From positions 1 through 64,000 of the forward strand of contig JBHJOA010000048.1 in the NCBI GenBank assembly GCA_050330205.1: a stretch of DNA of 64,000 nucleotides, read 5' to 3'. A program made the position numbers and the translations under genes. Shown one piece after another: positions 8,415 to 16,494 of the stretch; within the stretch, counting starts at the first letter, position 1; every line of letters starts with the position of its first letter. Origin of the DNA: Pelagibius sp050330205 (GTDB lineage Bacteria; Pseudomonadota; Alphaproteobacteria; Kiloniellales; Kiloniellaceae). Under the pieces are notes generated by a model, which saw only the letters and a list, made by a program, of their open reading frames with translations, was not told where the DNA came from and did not search any database.

Positions 8415-9062
8415 GTGTCGACCAGCCTTGCCGAGCGGGCCTATGAAGGCCTGCTGGCCGCCATAGCGGAAGGGCGCCTCACGCCCGGCCAGGCGGTGCG
8501 CGAGACGGCGCTGGCCGCGCAGCTCGGCATCAGCCGCACGCCGATCCGCGAGGCCCTGCAGCGGCTCGCCCGCGACGGCCTGGTGCGGCTCGACGCGCGC
8601 AACGGCGCCCGGGTCGCCGAACTCTCCCTGGAGGCGATCCAGGAGCTCTACGACCTGCGCGAGATCCTGGAGGGCAGCGCCGCGCGCCTGGCCGCCCTCG
8701 GCGCCAAGGCCAACCACCTGCAGCGCCTGAACGCCATCCTGGAGAAGGAGGCGGCGCAGCTGGACGACCCGGCGGCCCTGGCCAGGCTCAACAAGCTCTA
8801 TCACCGCACGCTCTGCGAGGCCGCCAACAACCGCTACCTGACCAGCGCGGTGGCGACCTTCTCCACCACCCTGCTGCTGCTCGGGCCGACCACGCTGGCG
8901 GCCGACCGCCGTGCCGGCGAATCCCACGCCGAGCACCGGGCCATCGTCGAGGCGGTCGCGGCCGGCGACGGCGCGCGCGCGGAAGCGCTGATGCGCGGAC
9001 ATATCGGCCGCGCCCGGGAGATCCGCATTGCCATGATGCTGGAGGCCGGACTCGCCGGGTGA
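8415..9062 (+). CDS. GntR-family transcriptional regulator, FCD subfamily (TcuR-like)
   Basis: A 215-residue regulator. The winged helix-turn-helix spans about residues 1-70 (ETALAAQLGISRTPIREALQRLARDGLV), followed by an all-helical FCD ligand-binding domain with LREILEGSAARLAA and the C-terminal HRAIVEAVAAGD. The GTG start is chosen because GGAGG lies eight bases upstream; longer in-frame extensions run into the tcuA promoter. It is divergent from tcuAB across a 90-bp gap holding TTGTATACAA, so it probably controls tricarballylate use. It may also recognise the similar dyads further downstream, which is untested. Confidence 0.9.
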   Translation: MSTSLAERAYEGLLAAIAEGRLTPGQAVRETALAAQLGISRTPIREALQRLARDGLVRLDARNGARVAELSLEAIQELYDLREILEGSAARLAALGAKANHLQRLNAILEKEAAQLDDPAALARLNKLYHRTLCEAANNRYLTSAVATFSTTLLLLGPTTLAADRRAGESHAEHRAIVEAVAAGDGARAEALMRGHIGRAREIRIAMMLEAGLAG

Positions 9063-9203
9063 CAGCCTGGCCTTCTGACAGCACAGGGCGACCCCCAACG
9101 GTCACGGGACAATGCCGGCCCGGCGGGTTAAGAAGGCCGCGTGTAGAACCTCCCGGGAGCCCCGCGCAGCATGACGCAGCCGACACGGCAGGAGCACGCC
9201 GTC

Positions 9204-10850
9204 TTGCCAGCAACGACAGTCCGCACCGCGCCGATCGAGGGACAGAAGCCGGGCACATCGGGCCTGCGCCAGCAGACCCGCGTGTTCATGCAACCCGGCT
9301 ACCTGGAGAACTACCTGCAGTCGATCTTCGATGCCGTGGGCGGCGTCGCCGGCAAGACCCTGACGCTCGGCGGCGACGGGCGCTACTTCAACACGGCGGC
9401 GATCCAGACCATCCTGAAGATGGCCGCAGCCAACGGCGCGGCCAGGGTGCTGGTCGGCCGCGACGGCATCCTCTCGACGCCGGCGGCCTCGGCGGTGATC
9501 CGCGCCCGAAAAACCGACGGCGGCCTCATCCTCTCGGCCAGCCATAACCCGGCCGGGCCGGAGGGCGACTTCGGCTTGAAGTACAACGTCCCGGCCGGCG
9601 GACCGGCGCCGGAGGCCGTCACCGACGCCATCCATCGCCGCACCCAGGAGATCCGCGAGTACCGCAAGCTGGAGGCGGACGACGTCGATCTCTCCGCCTG
9701 CGGCGAGACGGCGCTCGGCGGCATGGCCGTCGAGATCATCGACCCGGTGGCGGTCTACGCCGAGCTGCTGCGCTCGCGCCTCGACTTCGCGGCGATCCGC
9801 GACCTCTTCGCCTCCGGCTTCACCCTGCGCTTCGACGCCATGCACGCAGTGACCGGGCCCTACGCCAAGGCGATCCTGGAGGACGAACTGGGCGCGCCGC
9901 CCGGCAGCGTGGTGAACGCGACGCCGCTGCCGGACTTCGGCGGCGGTCATCCCGATCCCAACCCGATCCACGCGAAGCCGCTGCTCGACCTGATGATGGG
10001 CCCGGACGGGACGGGTGCGGGGGCACCGGACTTCGCCGCCGCCTCCGACGGCGACGGCGACCGCAACATGATCCTCGGGCGCGGCATCTACGTGACGCCT
10101 TCGGACAGCCTCGCGGTGCTGGCCGCCAACGCCCAGCTCGCGCCCGGCTATGCCGGCGGCACCAAGGGCGTGGCGCGCTCCATGCCGACCAGCCGCGCCG
10201 CCGACCGCGTCGCCCGGCGCCTCGGCGTCAACGCCTTCGAGACGCCGACCGGCTGGAAGTTCTTCGGCAACCTGCTCGACGCCGGCCTCGTCACCCTCTG
10301 CGGCGAGGAGAGCGCCGGCACCGGCTCCGACCACGTCCGCGAGAAGGACGGCCTCTGGGCGGTGCTGCTGTGGCTGAACATCCTGGCGCGGCGGCGCGAC
10401 TCGGTCGCCGGCATCCTGCGGGCGCACTGGGCCGACTACGGGCGCGACTACTACACGCGCCACGACTACGAAGGGGTCGACAAGGCGGCCGCCGAGGCGC
10501 TGATCGAGGACCTGCGCGCCCGCCTGCCGGAGCTGCCGGGCCGCCGCTTCGCCGGCCTGACGGTGAGCGCGGCCGACGACTTCGCCTACACCGACCCGGT
10601 CGACGGCTCTACCGCCGAGCACCAGGGCCTGCGCATCTTCTTCGAGGAGAATGCCCGCGCAGTGTTCCGGCTGTCCGGCACCGGCACCGTCGGGGCGACG
10701 CTGCGCGTCTACCTGGAACGCTACGTGGACGATCCGCAGCGGCTGGACCACGATCCGCAGGCGGCACTGGCCGAGGTCATCGCCGCCGCCGGGGAGATCG
10801 CCGGCATCGCCGAGCGCCTCGGCCGCGGGGCGCCTGACGTGCGCACCTGA
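9204..10850 (+). CDS. pgm: Phosphoglucomutase (alpha-D-glucose-phosphate-specific)
   Basis: A cytoplasmic enzyme interconverting glucose-1-phosphate and glucose-6-phosphate, feeding glycogen and polysaccharide synthesis. The N-terminal family signature PIEGQKPGTSGLR, the phosphoserine loop SASHNPAGPEGDFGLKYN, the metal-binding DGDGDRN and the phosphate-binding FRLSGTGT are all present. I prefer the TTG at 9204: it gives the usual short N-terminus, with AGGAG nine bases upstream. An in-frame ATG at 9171 would add 11 residues and has a poorer site. About 548 residues, full length for the family. Unlinked in function to its neighbours. Confidence 0.93.
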   Translation: MPATTVRTAPIEGQKPGTSGLRQQTRVFMQPGYLENYLQSIFDAVGGVAGKTLTLGGDGRYFNTAAIQTILKMAAANGAARVLVGRDGILSTPAASAVIRARKTDGGLILSASHNPAGPEGDFGLKYNVPAGGPAPEAVTDAIHRRTQEIREYRKLEADDVDLSACGETALGGMAVEIIDPVAVYAELLRSRLDFAAIRDLFASGFTLRFDAMHAVTGPYAKAILEDELGAPPGSVVNATPLPDFGGGHPDPNPIHAKPLLDLMMGPDGTGAGAPDFAAASDGDGDRNMILGRGIYVTPSDSLAVLAANAQLAPGYAGGTKGVARSMPTSRAADRVARRLGVNAFETPTGWKFFGNLLDAGLVTLCGEESAGTGSDHVREKDGLWAVLLWLNILARRRDSVAGILRAHWADYGRDYYTRHDYEGVDKAAAEALIEDLRARLPELPGRRFAGLTVSAADDFAYTDPVDGSTAEHQGLRIFFEENARAVFRLSGTGTVGATLRVYLERYVDDPQRLDHDPQAALAEVIAAAGEIAGIAERLGRGAPDVRT

Positions 10851-10878
10851 CAAGCTGCTGAAAAACCGTTCGAGCGTC

Positions 10879-10976
10879 TTGCCTCGCCCTTCGAGACGGG
10901 CCTGACGGCCCTCCTCAGGGTGAGGCAATACTAAGACCTCATGGTGAGGAGGCGCGAAGCGCCGTCTCGAACCATG
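10879..10976. repeat. Paired palindromic intergenic repeat, copy A
   Basis: Two inverted half-elements fill the space between convergent pgm and the glutathione transferase gene. The left half (10879-10928) runs from TTGCCTCGCCC-TTCGAGACG to CTCCTCA-GGG-TGAGGCAA. The right half (10937-10976) is CCTCA-TGG-TGAGGAGG to CGTCTCGAA-CCA-TG. Each contains an inner GC hairpin (GGGCC/GGCCC and GGCGC-GAA-GCGCC). The trinucleotides pair as CCC/GGG and TGG/CCA. Confidence 0.85.
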
Positions 10977-11047
10977 CGGAGCCCGCGATAACGGGCATCT
11001 CGAATTAGGAGGGCCATCACGCAGCCGTGCCGCTTTTCCGCAGCCCG

Positions 11048-11662
11048 CTAACCGCCGACGACGATGCGGTTGGCGAAGGCCGGGCGGGCGGCGCAGCGGC
11101 GGTACCAGGCCGCGACCGCCGGCCAGGCGGCGAGGTCGCGCCCGAGGAACAGCCAGCGGCTGAGCGAGACGGCGGCGGGGATGTCGCCGATGCCGAAGCC
11201 CGCGCCGCCGACATAGTCGCGGTCCGCCAGCAGCCCGTCGAGAATCGCCAGCGGCGCCTCCACCTCGTTCAGCGCCTCCTGGACTTCCGGGGCCTCGCGC
11301 GCCAGGCCGCGCCGCTCGACCGCCTGGTAGGCGACGCGCAGCGGCGGCCAGAGGGTGGTGACGTTCCAGTCCAGCAGCATGTCGCTGCGCGCGGCGCCGG
11401 CGGCATCGCCGGGCAGCAGGCCGGCGGCGGGATGGCTCCGCGCGTAGTGGCGCAGGATGGCGTGGGATTCCCAGAGCACGAGGTCGCCGTCGACCACCGT
11501 CGGCACCAGGCCGTTGGGATTGAGCGCGCGGTAGTCGGGATCGTCGAGGCCGCCGAACCGACCGCCGCGGTCGATACGCTGGCAGGCAAGGCCCAGTTCA
11601 TCGAGCAGCCAGAGCACCTTCTGCACGTTGGAGGAATTGGCCCTGCCGTGCACCACGATCAT
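11048..11662 (-). CDS. Glutathione S-transferase family protein
   Basis: A 204-residue cytosolic transferase. The thioredoxin-like N-terminal domain starts MIVVHGRANSSNVQKVLWLLDEL, with Ser in the activating position, the cis-Pro loop GLVPTVVDGD and the glutathione-binding LWESHAILRHYAR. The helical C-terminal domain includes DWNVTTLWPP and FGIGDIPAAVSL. It conjugates glutathione to electrophiles; the substrate cannot be read from sequence. Flanked on both sides by copies A and B of the paired palindromic repeat, so it is probably a separate transcription unit. Confidence 0.9.
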   Translation of the reverse strand: MIVVHGRANSSNVQKVLWLLDELGLACQRIDRGGRFGGLDDPDYRALNPNGLVPTVVDGDLVLWESHAILRHYARSHPAAGLLPGDAAGAARSDMLLDWNVTTLWPPLRVAYQAVERRGLAREAPEVQEALNEVEAPLAILDGLLADRDYVGGAGFGIGDIPAAVSLSRWLFLGRDLAAWPAVAAWYRRCAARPAFANRIVVGG

Positions 11663-11702
11663 CGCCGGTGTCCCTCTTCAGCCGCCTTGCCGCATCGGTG
11701 CC

Positions 11703-11830
11703 GTGCGTCCTTCGAGACGCACACCCGGGCCGAAGCCCGGCCGTGCTCATCAGGATAAGGAAAACCGAGTATGGCACGAAGAACGTCCTCATGCTGAGGA
11801 GCGCCGACAGGCGCGTCTCGAAGCACGCAC
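11703..11830. repeat. Paired palindromic intergenic repeat, copy B
   Basis: The left half starts GTGCG-TCC-TTCGAGACGC with an inner CCGGGC/GCCCGG hairpin and ends CATCA-GGA-TAAGG. The right half is CCTCA-TGC-TGAGGAGCGCC to GCGTCTCGAA-GCA-CGCAC. The trinucleotides again pair (TCC/GGA, TGC/GCA). The left half is the most diverged of the eight in the window. It fills most of the gap between the glutathione transferase and MmgE/PrpD genes. Confidence 0.8.
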
Positions 11831-11855
11831 CTCGGCTGTGCCGCGCCGCGCAGGC

Positions 11856-13325
11856 CTATTGTCGCCAAGTCAGCCGCTCCAGCAGTACGCCGGCGTCGGG
11901 CAGGCTGTCGCAGGCCCAGATGTCGCCCAGCACGGCGTCGACCCGCGCCGCGTCCAGCAGGCCGGCGGCGCAGTCGCGGAACTTGGCCTCCACCTCGCCG
12001 TCGCTCAAGGGGTTGTGCGGGCTGCCACGATAGTTCTCGTCGGCCCAGCGCTCGAAGCGCCGGCCATCGCGGGTCTCGACCACGACCCTGGAGCGGATGC
12101 GCTCCCAGCCCATGTCCTCGATCTCCTGGTCGAAGGCGGTCTCCACGCGCTGCTGCATGGCCTGGCACGCCGGCGAGGCGACAAACGCGTCGGTGAACTC
12201 CGCCTTGCCGCAGCGCCCGCGCAGGACGATCGCCGCCAGCAGGAAGGCGAAGGAGAACTTGCCCTCCAGCTCGGTCTTGGCGATGCGGTAGCGGATCGGC
12301 CCCAGCACGTTGCGACCGGCGCGCAGGGTGACCCGTTCGATGTCCCCGGCACCGAGCCCCTCGTCGCGCAGCAGGAACAGGAGCGCGTCCATCGACGGAT
12401 GGGTGAGCACGCCGGAGGGATAGGGCTTAATCGAGACGCCGGGGCTGACCATGGTGAAGGGCGCGCCGAAGCGCTCGCGCACCAGGGCCGGCTCGCCCCC
12501 GGGGCCGGCGACGGCGAGGTAGCCCCACTTGCCGTCGAGGGCTTCCTCGTTGGCGGTGAAGCCGCCGCGTACCAGCAGCGCGGCGGTCACGCCGTTCTCC
12601 GCCGCGCGGCCGACATGCAGCGGCTTGGTCATGGTGCCGAAGCCGGCGCGGATGCCGGCGGCCATGGAGGCGGCCACGCCGAGCGCGCGGGCGATGCCGC
12701 CGGCATCGAGCCCCATCAGCTTTGCGGCAGTGGTCGCCGCGGCGAAGGTGCCGATGGTGCCGGAGGTGTGGAAGCCGCGCATGTAGTGGTCGGGGTCGAT
12801 CGCCTCGGCGATCTTGCAGGCGACCTCGAAGCCGGCGTTGAAGGCGGCGAGGAAGCGCTTGCCGTCGACCGGGCGGCCCTCGTCCGCCGCCACCAGGTCC
12901 GAAACGGCGAGCGCCGCGGCCAGCGGCGGCACCGTCGGGTGCATGAGCAGGCCGTAGGGACGGCGGGGCCCCTCCGCGAGCTGGGTATCGTCCCAGTCCA
13001 TGGCGTGGCCGGCGGTGCCGGCCCAGAGCGCCGCGCGGGTCGCCGGCACGCGCCGCGCCGCCATGCCGAGCAGGCGGCTCTGCGCGGCGCCGCCCTCCGC
13101 CGCGATGAATGACTCCAGCGCCGCCATGCCGGGCTGCTCGCTGCCGGCCAGCATGACCCCGAGGCCGTCGATGAGGCAGCGCTTGGAGAGCCGCAGCAGC
13201 TCGGCGTCGAGATCGGCGAAAGCGAGCCGGGCCGCAAAGGCCGAGGCCGCCGCCGTCAGGCCGGAGAGGTCCTCGCCCGGCGCCGTCGCGTGAACGTCCT
13301 GGCTGCCGCTTGCCGCCGTTACCAT
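11856..13325 (-). CDS. MmgE/PrpD family protein (paralogue A)
   Basis: A 489-residue member of the family containing 2-methylcitrate dehydratase, cis-aconitate decarboxylase and iminodisuccinate epimerase, all acting on di- or tricarboxylates. Family blocks: GHAMDWDDTQLA near 120, LLMHPTVPPLAAALA, HTSGTIGTFAAA, GTMTKPLHVGRAAENG and KPYPSGVLTHPSMDA. A strong AAAGGAGG lies eight bases before the ATG. Transcribed with the upstream GntR regulator gene, 115 bp away. It resembles paralogue C (DDTQLA) more than B (DDTHLK). The reaction is unknown; beta-hydroxyacid dehydration, decarboxylation or epimerisation are the family options. Confidence 0.88.
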   Translation of the reverse strand: MVTAASGSQDVHATAPGEDLSGLTAAASAFAARLAFADLDAELLRLSKRCLIDGLGVMLAGSEQPGMAALESFIAAEGGAAQSRLLGMAARRVPATRAALWAGTAGHAMDWDDTQLAEGPRRPYGLLMHPTVPPLAAALAVSDLVAADEGRPVDGKRFLAAFNAGFEVACKIAEAIDPDHYMRGFHTSGTIGTFAAATTAAKLMGLDAGGIARALGVAASMAAGIRAGFGTMTKPLHVGRAAENGVTAALLVRGGFTANEEALDGKWGYLAVAGPGGEPALVRERFGAPFTMVSPGVSIKPYPSGVLTHPSMDALLFLLRDEGLGAGDIERVTLRAGRNVLGPIRYRIAKTELEGKFSFAFLLAAIVLRGRCGKAEFTDAFVASPACQAMQQRVETAFDQEIEDMGWERIRSRVVVETRDGRRFERWADENYRGSPHNPLSDGEVEAKFRDCAAGLLDAARVDAVLGDIWACDSLPDAGVLLERLTWRQ

Positions 13326-13378
13326 CCTCGACTCCTCCTTTGTGGCACGCGCAGCGGGAACGGCCCGCCGGTGGCGGA

Positions 13379-13394
13379 CCGCCCGGCCGGGCGG
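13379..13394. repeat. 16-bp perfect GC palindrome between GntR and MmgE/PrpD genes
   Basis: CCGCCCGGCCGGGCGG, flanked on one side by AAAATTT, lies about 45 bp beyond the GntR stop and 55 bp before the MmgE/PrpD start. It could form a hairpin in the shared transcript or serve as a protein site. There is no T-run in the reading direction, so it is not a textbook terminator. Confidence 0.4.
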
Positions 13395-13440
13395 AAAATT
13401 TCAGTTGTGAAAGCCGAGCGCCGCCGCGAAACGGCGCCCG

Positions 13441-14142
13441 TCAGGCCGATTGCGCGGGTACCGCCTCGAGGGCGGCCAGCAGGCGGGCCTTGGCGCGCTC
13501 GACATGGCGCCAGTGGGTGGCATGGGCGCGCTCGACGTCGCCCGAGGCGAGGGCATCGACCATCTCGCGGTGCTCGCGGTTGGAAACCGCCAGGCCGCCG
13601 CCCTGCACCAGGCTCTTGGCGCGGAACAGGTGCATCTTCTTCACGAACCGCTGGTACTCGGCGAACAGCGTCTTGTTGCCGGCGGACTCGACGATGGTGC
13701 GATGGAATTCCAGGTTCAGCGGGTAGTAGGTGTCGAAGTCGGACTTCGCCGCCGCCGCCTCCATGGCGTCGAGATAGCCGTTCAACTTGGTCAGCAGGCC
13801 GTCGTCCATCTTCTGCGCCAGCAGCCGGCCGGCCAGGCCGAAGAGCGCCGCGCGGACGTCGTAGACCTCCAGCGCCTCCTCGACGCTCAACAACCGCACG
13901 AAGACACCGCGGTTGCGGATGACCTCGACGAAGCCCTTGGCCTCGAGGCTGCGCGTCGCCTCGCGCAGGGGACCGCGACTGGTCCCGAAGCGGGAGGCCA
14001 GCTGGATTTCGTTCAGGCGCTCGCCGGGCGCCAACTCCCCTTCCACGATCAGCCGTTCGATCTGCTTTTCGAGGGCGTTGGTCAGCGACACGGTCTTGAC
14101 GACGGTGAGGTCGTCGAGCGGCGGCGCCATGTTGTCTTCCAT
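13441..14142 (-). CDS. GntR-family transcriptional regulator, FCD subfamily
   Basis: About 233 residues. The N-terminal winged helix has GERLNEIQLASRFGTSRGPLREATRSLEAKGFV; the FCD domain has YDVRAALFGLAGRLLA, LEFHRTIVESAGN and REHREMVDALASGD, whose Asp/His residues usually bind a metal and a carboxylate ligand. The start at MEDNMAPP is preferred over a Met 63 bases upstream, because the dyad ACTGTAAACAAT (14169-14180) would otherwise be coding; the second Met (14130) has GGAAG close by and is also possible. It is the only regulator inside the organic-acid locus and is my candidate for controlling the ATTGT-N2-ACAAT regulon. Confidence 0.88.
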   Translation of the reverse strand: MEDNMAPPLDDLTVVKTVSLTNALEKQIERLIVEGELAPGERLNEIQLASRFGTSRGPLREATRSLEAKGFVEVIRNRGVFVRLLSVEEALEVYDVRAALFGLAGRLLAQKMDDGLLTKLNGYLDAMEAAAAKSDFDTYYPLNLEFHRTIVESAGNKTLFAEYQRFVKKMHLFRAKSLVQGGGLAVSNREHREMVDALASGDVERAHATHWRHVERAKARLLAALEAVPAQSA

Positions 14143-14168
14143 CGGGATCACGCGCAGTCTCTGTGATA

Positions 14169-14180
14169 ACTGTAAACAAT
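14169..14180. promoter_or_regulatory. GntR-type dyad ACTGT-AA-ACAAT upstream of the regulator
   Basis: One mismatch from ATTGT-N2-ACAAT and 27 bp before the proposed GntR start. It suggests autoregulation and matches dyads near 21404, 21528, 27354 and 34331. Confidence 0.5.
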
Positions 14181-14292
14181 CTACCAGCCCGCTCCGCTCA
14201 GGCAAAGCACTACAGAGAGTTCCCGACGGCCCCTGAAACCATAGGTTTTCCGGGGCATGCCCCGTTTTATCCCCGTCCCGTCCGGCCCCGGG

Positions 14293-15357
14293 TCAGGCGG
14301 CGAGCGCCGCCAGCATCGCCCGTGTCACCTCCGCGCTGCCGGCCTGGCCGCCGAGATCCGGGGTGCGCGGGCCGTCCTCGGTCACCTTTTCGATGGCCGA
14401 CATCAGGCGCGCGGCGGCCGTCGTCTCGCCGAGATGCTCCAGCATCATGGCGCCGGTCCAGAAGGCGCCGACCGGATTGGCCACGCCCTTGCCGACGATG
14501 TCGAAGGCCGAGCCGTGGATCGGCTCGAACATCGACGGCGCGTCGCCGGCCGGATTGATGTTGGCGGTGGCACCGTTGCCGAGGCTGCCGGTCAGCGCCG
14601 AGGCGAGATCGGAGAGGATGTCGGCGTGCAGGTTGGTGGCCACCACGGTGTCGATGGCCTCCGGCCGGGTCACCATCAGCGCCGCCATGGCGTCGACCAG
14701 CTTGAAGTCGACGTCGAGATCGGGGAAGTCGGCCAGCACGTCGCGGCAGACCGCATCCCAGAACACCATGCCGTGGCGCTGGGCATTCGACTTGGTGACC
14801 ACAGTGAGGCGCCTGCGCGGACGGCTCATGGCCAGTTCGCAGGCGAAGCGGCAGATGCGCTCGACACCCTTGCGGGTGAAGACCGAGACGTCGATGCCGG
14901 TTTCCAGCGGCAGGCCGCCATGCACCCGCCCGCCGACGCCGGCGTATTCGCCTTCCGAGTTCTCGCGCACGATGACCCAGTCGATTTTCCTGCCGAGCTC
15001 GGGCTTGAGCGGGCCGGTCATGCCCGGCATCAGCCGCGTCGGCCGCAGGTTGGCGTACTGGTCGAGCCCCTGGCAGATCGCCAGCCGCAGCTCCCAGAGG
15101 GTGATGTGGTCGGGGATCTGCGGATCGCCGACGGCACCGAAGTAGATGGCGTCGAAGCCGCGCAGGGTCTCGACGCCGTCCTCCGGCATCATCTGTCCGA
15201 GCCTGCGGTAGCGGTCCGAGCCCCAGTCGAAGCTCTCGGCCTCGAGGCCGAAGCCGCCGTCGAGCCGGGCGACAGCCTGCAGTACCTCCATGCCGGCGGC
15301 GATGACCTCCGGCCCGATGCCGTCGCCGGGAACGACGGCGATCCTATGCTTTCGCAT
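14293..15357 (-). CDS. Tartrate dehydrogenase/decarboxylase-like protein (isopropylmalate dehydrogenase superfamily)
   Basis: A 354-residue NAD-dependent decarboxylating dehydrogenase. The N-terminus (RIAVVPGDGIGPEVIAAGMEVL), FDWGSDRYRRLGQMMPEDG, FGAVGDPQIPDHITLW and CQGLDQYANLRPTR all follow the TtuC tartrate dehydrogenase pattern rather than LeuB. Later motifs are VRENSEGEYAG, the catalytic VTKSNAQRHGM and the nicotinamide-site GSAFDIVGKGVANP. TtuC enzymes act on L- and meso-tartrate and D-malate. The start overlaps the upstream dehydrogenase stop by 14 bases. Together with the D-tartrate dehydratase at 28743 this locus could handle several tartrate isomers. Confidence 0.85.
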   Translation of the reverse strand: MRKHRIAVVPGDGIGPEVIAAGMEVLQAVARLDGGFGLEAESFDWGSDRYRRLGQMMPEDGVETLRGFDAIYFGAVGDPQIPDHITLWELRLAICQGLDQYANLRPTRLMPGMTGPLKPELGRKIDWVIVRENSEGEYAGVGGRVHGGLPLETGIDVSVFTRKGVERICRFACELAMSRPRRRLTVVTKSNAQRHGMVFWDAVCRDVLADFPDLDVDFKLVDAMAALMVTRPEAIDTVVATNLHADILSDLASALTGSLGNGATANINPAGDAPSMFEPIHGSAFDIVGKGVANPVGAFWTGAMMLEHLGETTAAARLMSAIEKVTEDGPRTPDLGGQAGSAEVTRAMLAALAA

Positions 15358-16450
15358 GCGCTTTGATTTCCGTGTCGGCCCCGAGCGCGCTCAGGATGCC
15401 CTGGGTCATGCCTTCGAGGTCGGCGGTGCCGGCGATGTCGCGGGTGCGGGTCGCCGGGTCGGCCAGCGCCCGGTCCATCGCCCGGCGCATCGCCGCCGCC
15501 GCCTCGACCGCGGGCGCCACGCCCTGGGCGCGGCCGAGCCAGTCGAGCAGCATGCGCGTCGACTCGATCATGGCGTAGGGGTTGGCGATGCCCTTGCCGG
15601 CGATGTCCGGCGCCGAGCCGTGGGTCGCCTGCGCCATGGCCAGCTTGCCGCGGCCGATGCAGAGGCCGGGCGCCATGCCGAGACCGCCGACCAGCCCCGC
15701 CGCCTCGTCGGTCAGGATGTCGCCGAACATGTTGGTGGTGACGACGGTGTCGAAGCTCTGCGGCTCGCGCACCAGCTTCATGGCGAAGGTATCGACGATG
15801 CACTCGTCGACGGTCACCTCGGGATAGTCCTTCGCCACCTCGTAGCAGGAGTCGACGAACATGCCGCAGCCCAGCTTGAACACCGTGTTCTTGTGCACCA
15901 GAGTCAGGTGCCGGCGCCGCGCCTTGGCGAGCTCGAAGGCGGCGCGGGCGACCTTGCGGCTGCCTTCGCGGGTGATCACGCGCACCGAGATGGTGACGTC
16001 CTCGGTCGGGCGGAACTCACCGGAGCCCATGACCACGTTGCGGTCGGGCTGGAAGCCCTCGTTGTTCTCGCGCACGATGACCAGGTCGATGTCGTCGTAA
16101 AGGCAGCCGATGCCGGGATAGGAGCGCGTCGGCCGCACGTTGGCGAAGAGATCGAAGTGTTTGCGCAGGATCGGGTGCGGGTTGATCGCCTGCGGCACCT
16201 TGGGATAGTCGCGGTGGCCGATCGGGCCGAGGATCCAGCCGTCGAGCCCGGCCAGGGTCTCCAGCGTGCCCTCCGGCATGGTGCTGCCGTGGCTATCGAG
16301 GGCGCGGCGGCCGATCGGCACCTGGGTCCAGTCGATGACGAGCCCGGAGCGGGCCGCCGCCGCCCCGGCGATGCGCACCGCGGCGGGCACGATCTCGTGG
16401 CCGATGTCGTCGCCTTCCAGCACGCCAAGATGCAGGCGGTTCGCGGTCAT
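15344..16450 (-). CDS. Isocitrate/isopropylmalate dehydrogenase family protein
   Basis: A 368-residue second decarboxylating dehydrogenase. It starts LHLGVLEGDDIGHEIVPAAVRIAGAAA and contains FANVRPTRSYPGI, VRENNEGFQPDRNVVMG, VHKNTVFKLGCGM and HGSAPDIAGKGIANPYAMI. The EGFQPDRN motif sets it apart from LeuB and from its TtuC-like neighbour, so it probably accepts a different 3-hydroxyacid (isocitrate-, homoisocitrate- or methylmalate-like). AAGGAA lies six bases before the ATG. It sits between an MmgE/PrpD gene and the TtuC-like gene in one operon; consecutive dehydration and oxidative decarboxylation of one acid is a reasonable inference. Confidence 0.87.
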   Translation of the reverse strand: MTANRLHLGVLEGDDIGHEIVPAAVRIAGAAAARSGLVIDWTQVPIGRRALDSHGSTMPEGTLETLAGLDGWILGPIGHRDYPKVPQAINPHPILRKHFDLFANVRPTRSYPGIGCLYDDIDLVIVRENNEGFQPDRNVVMGSGEFRPTEDVTISVRVITREGSRKVARAAFELAKARRRHLTLVHKNTVFKLGCGMFVDSCYEVAKDYPEVTVDECIVDTFAMKLVREPQSFDTVVTTNMFGDILTDEAAGLVGGLGMAPGLCIGRGKLAMAQATHGSAPDIAGKGIANPYAMIESTRMLLDWLGRAQGVAPAVEAAAAMRRAMDRALADPATRTRDIAGTADLEGMTQGILSALGADTEIKAHAKA

Positions 16451-16494
16451 GGCGTTTCCTTGTCGAGAGAAAGAATCATGTGGCTCCTATGCGG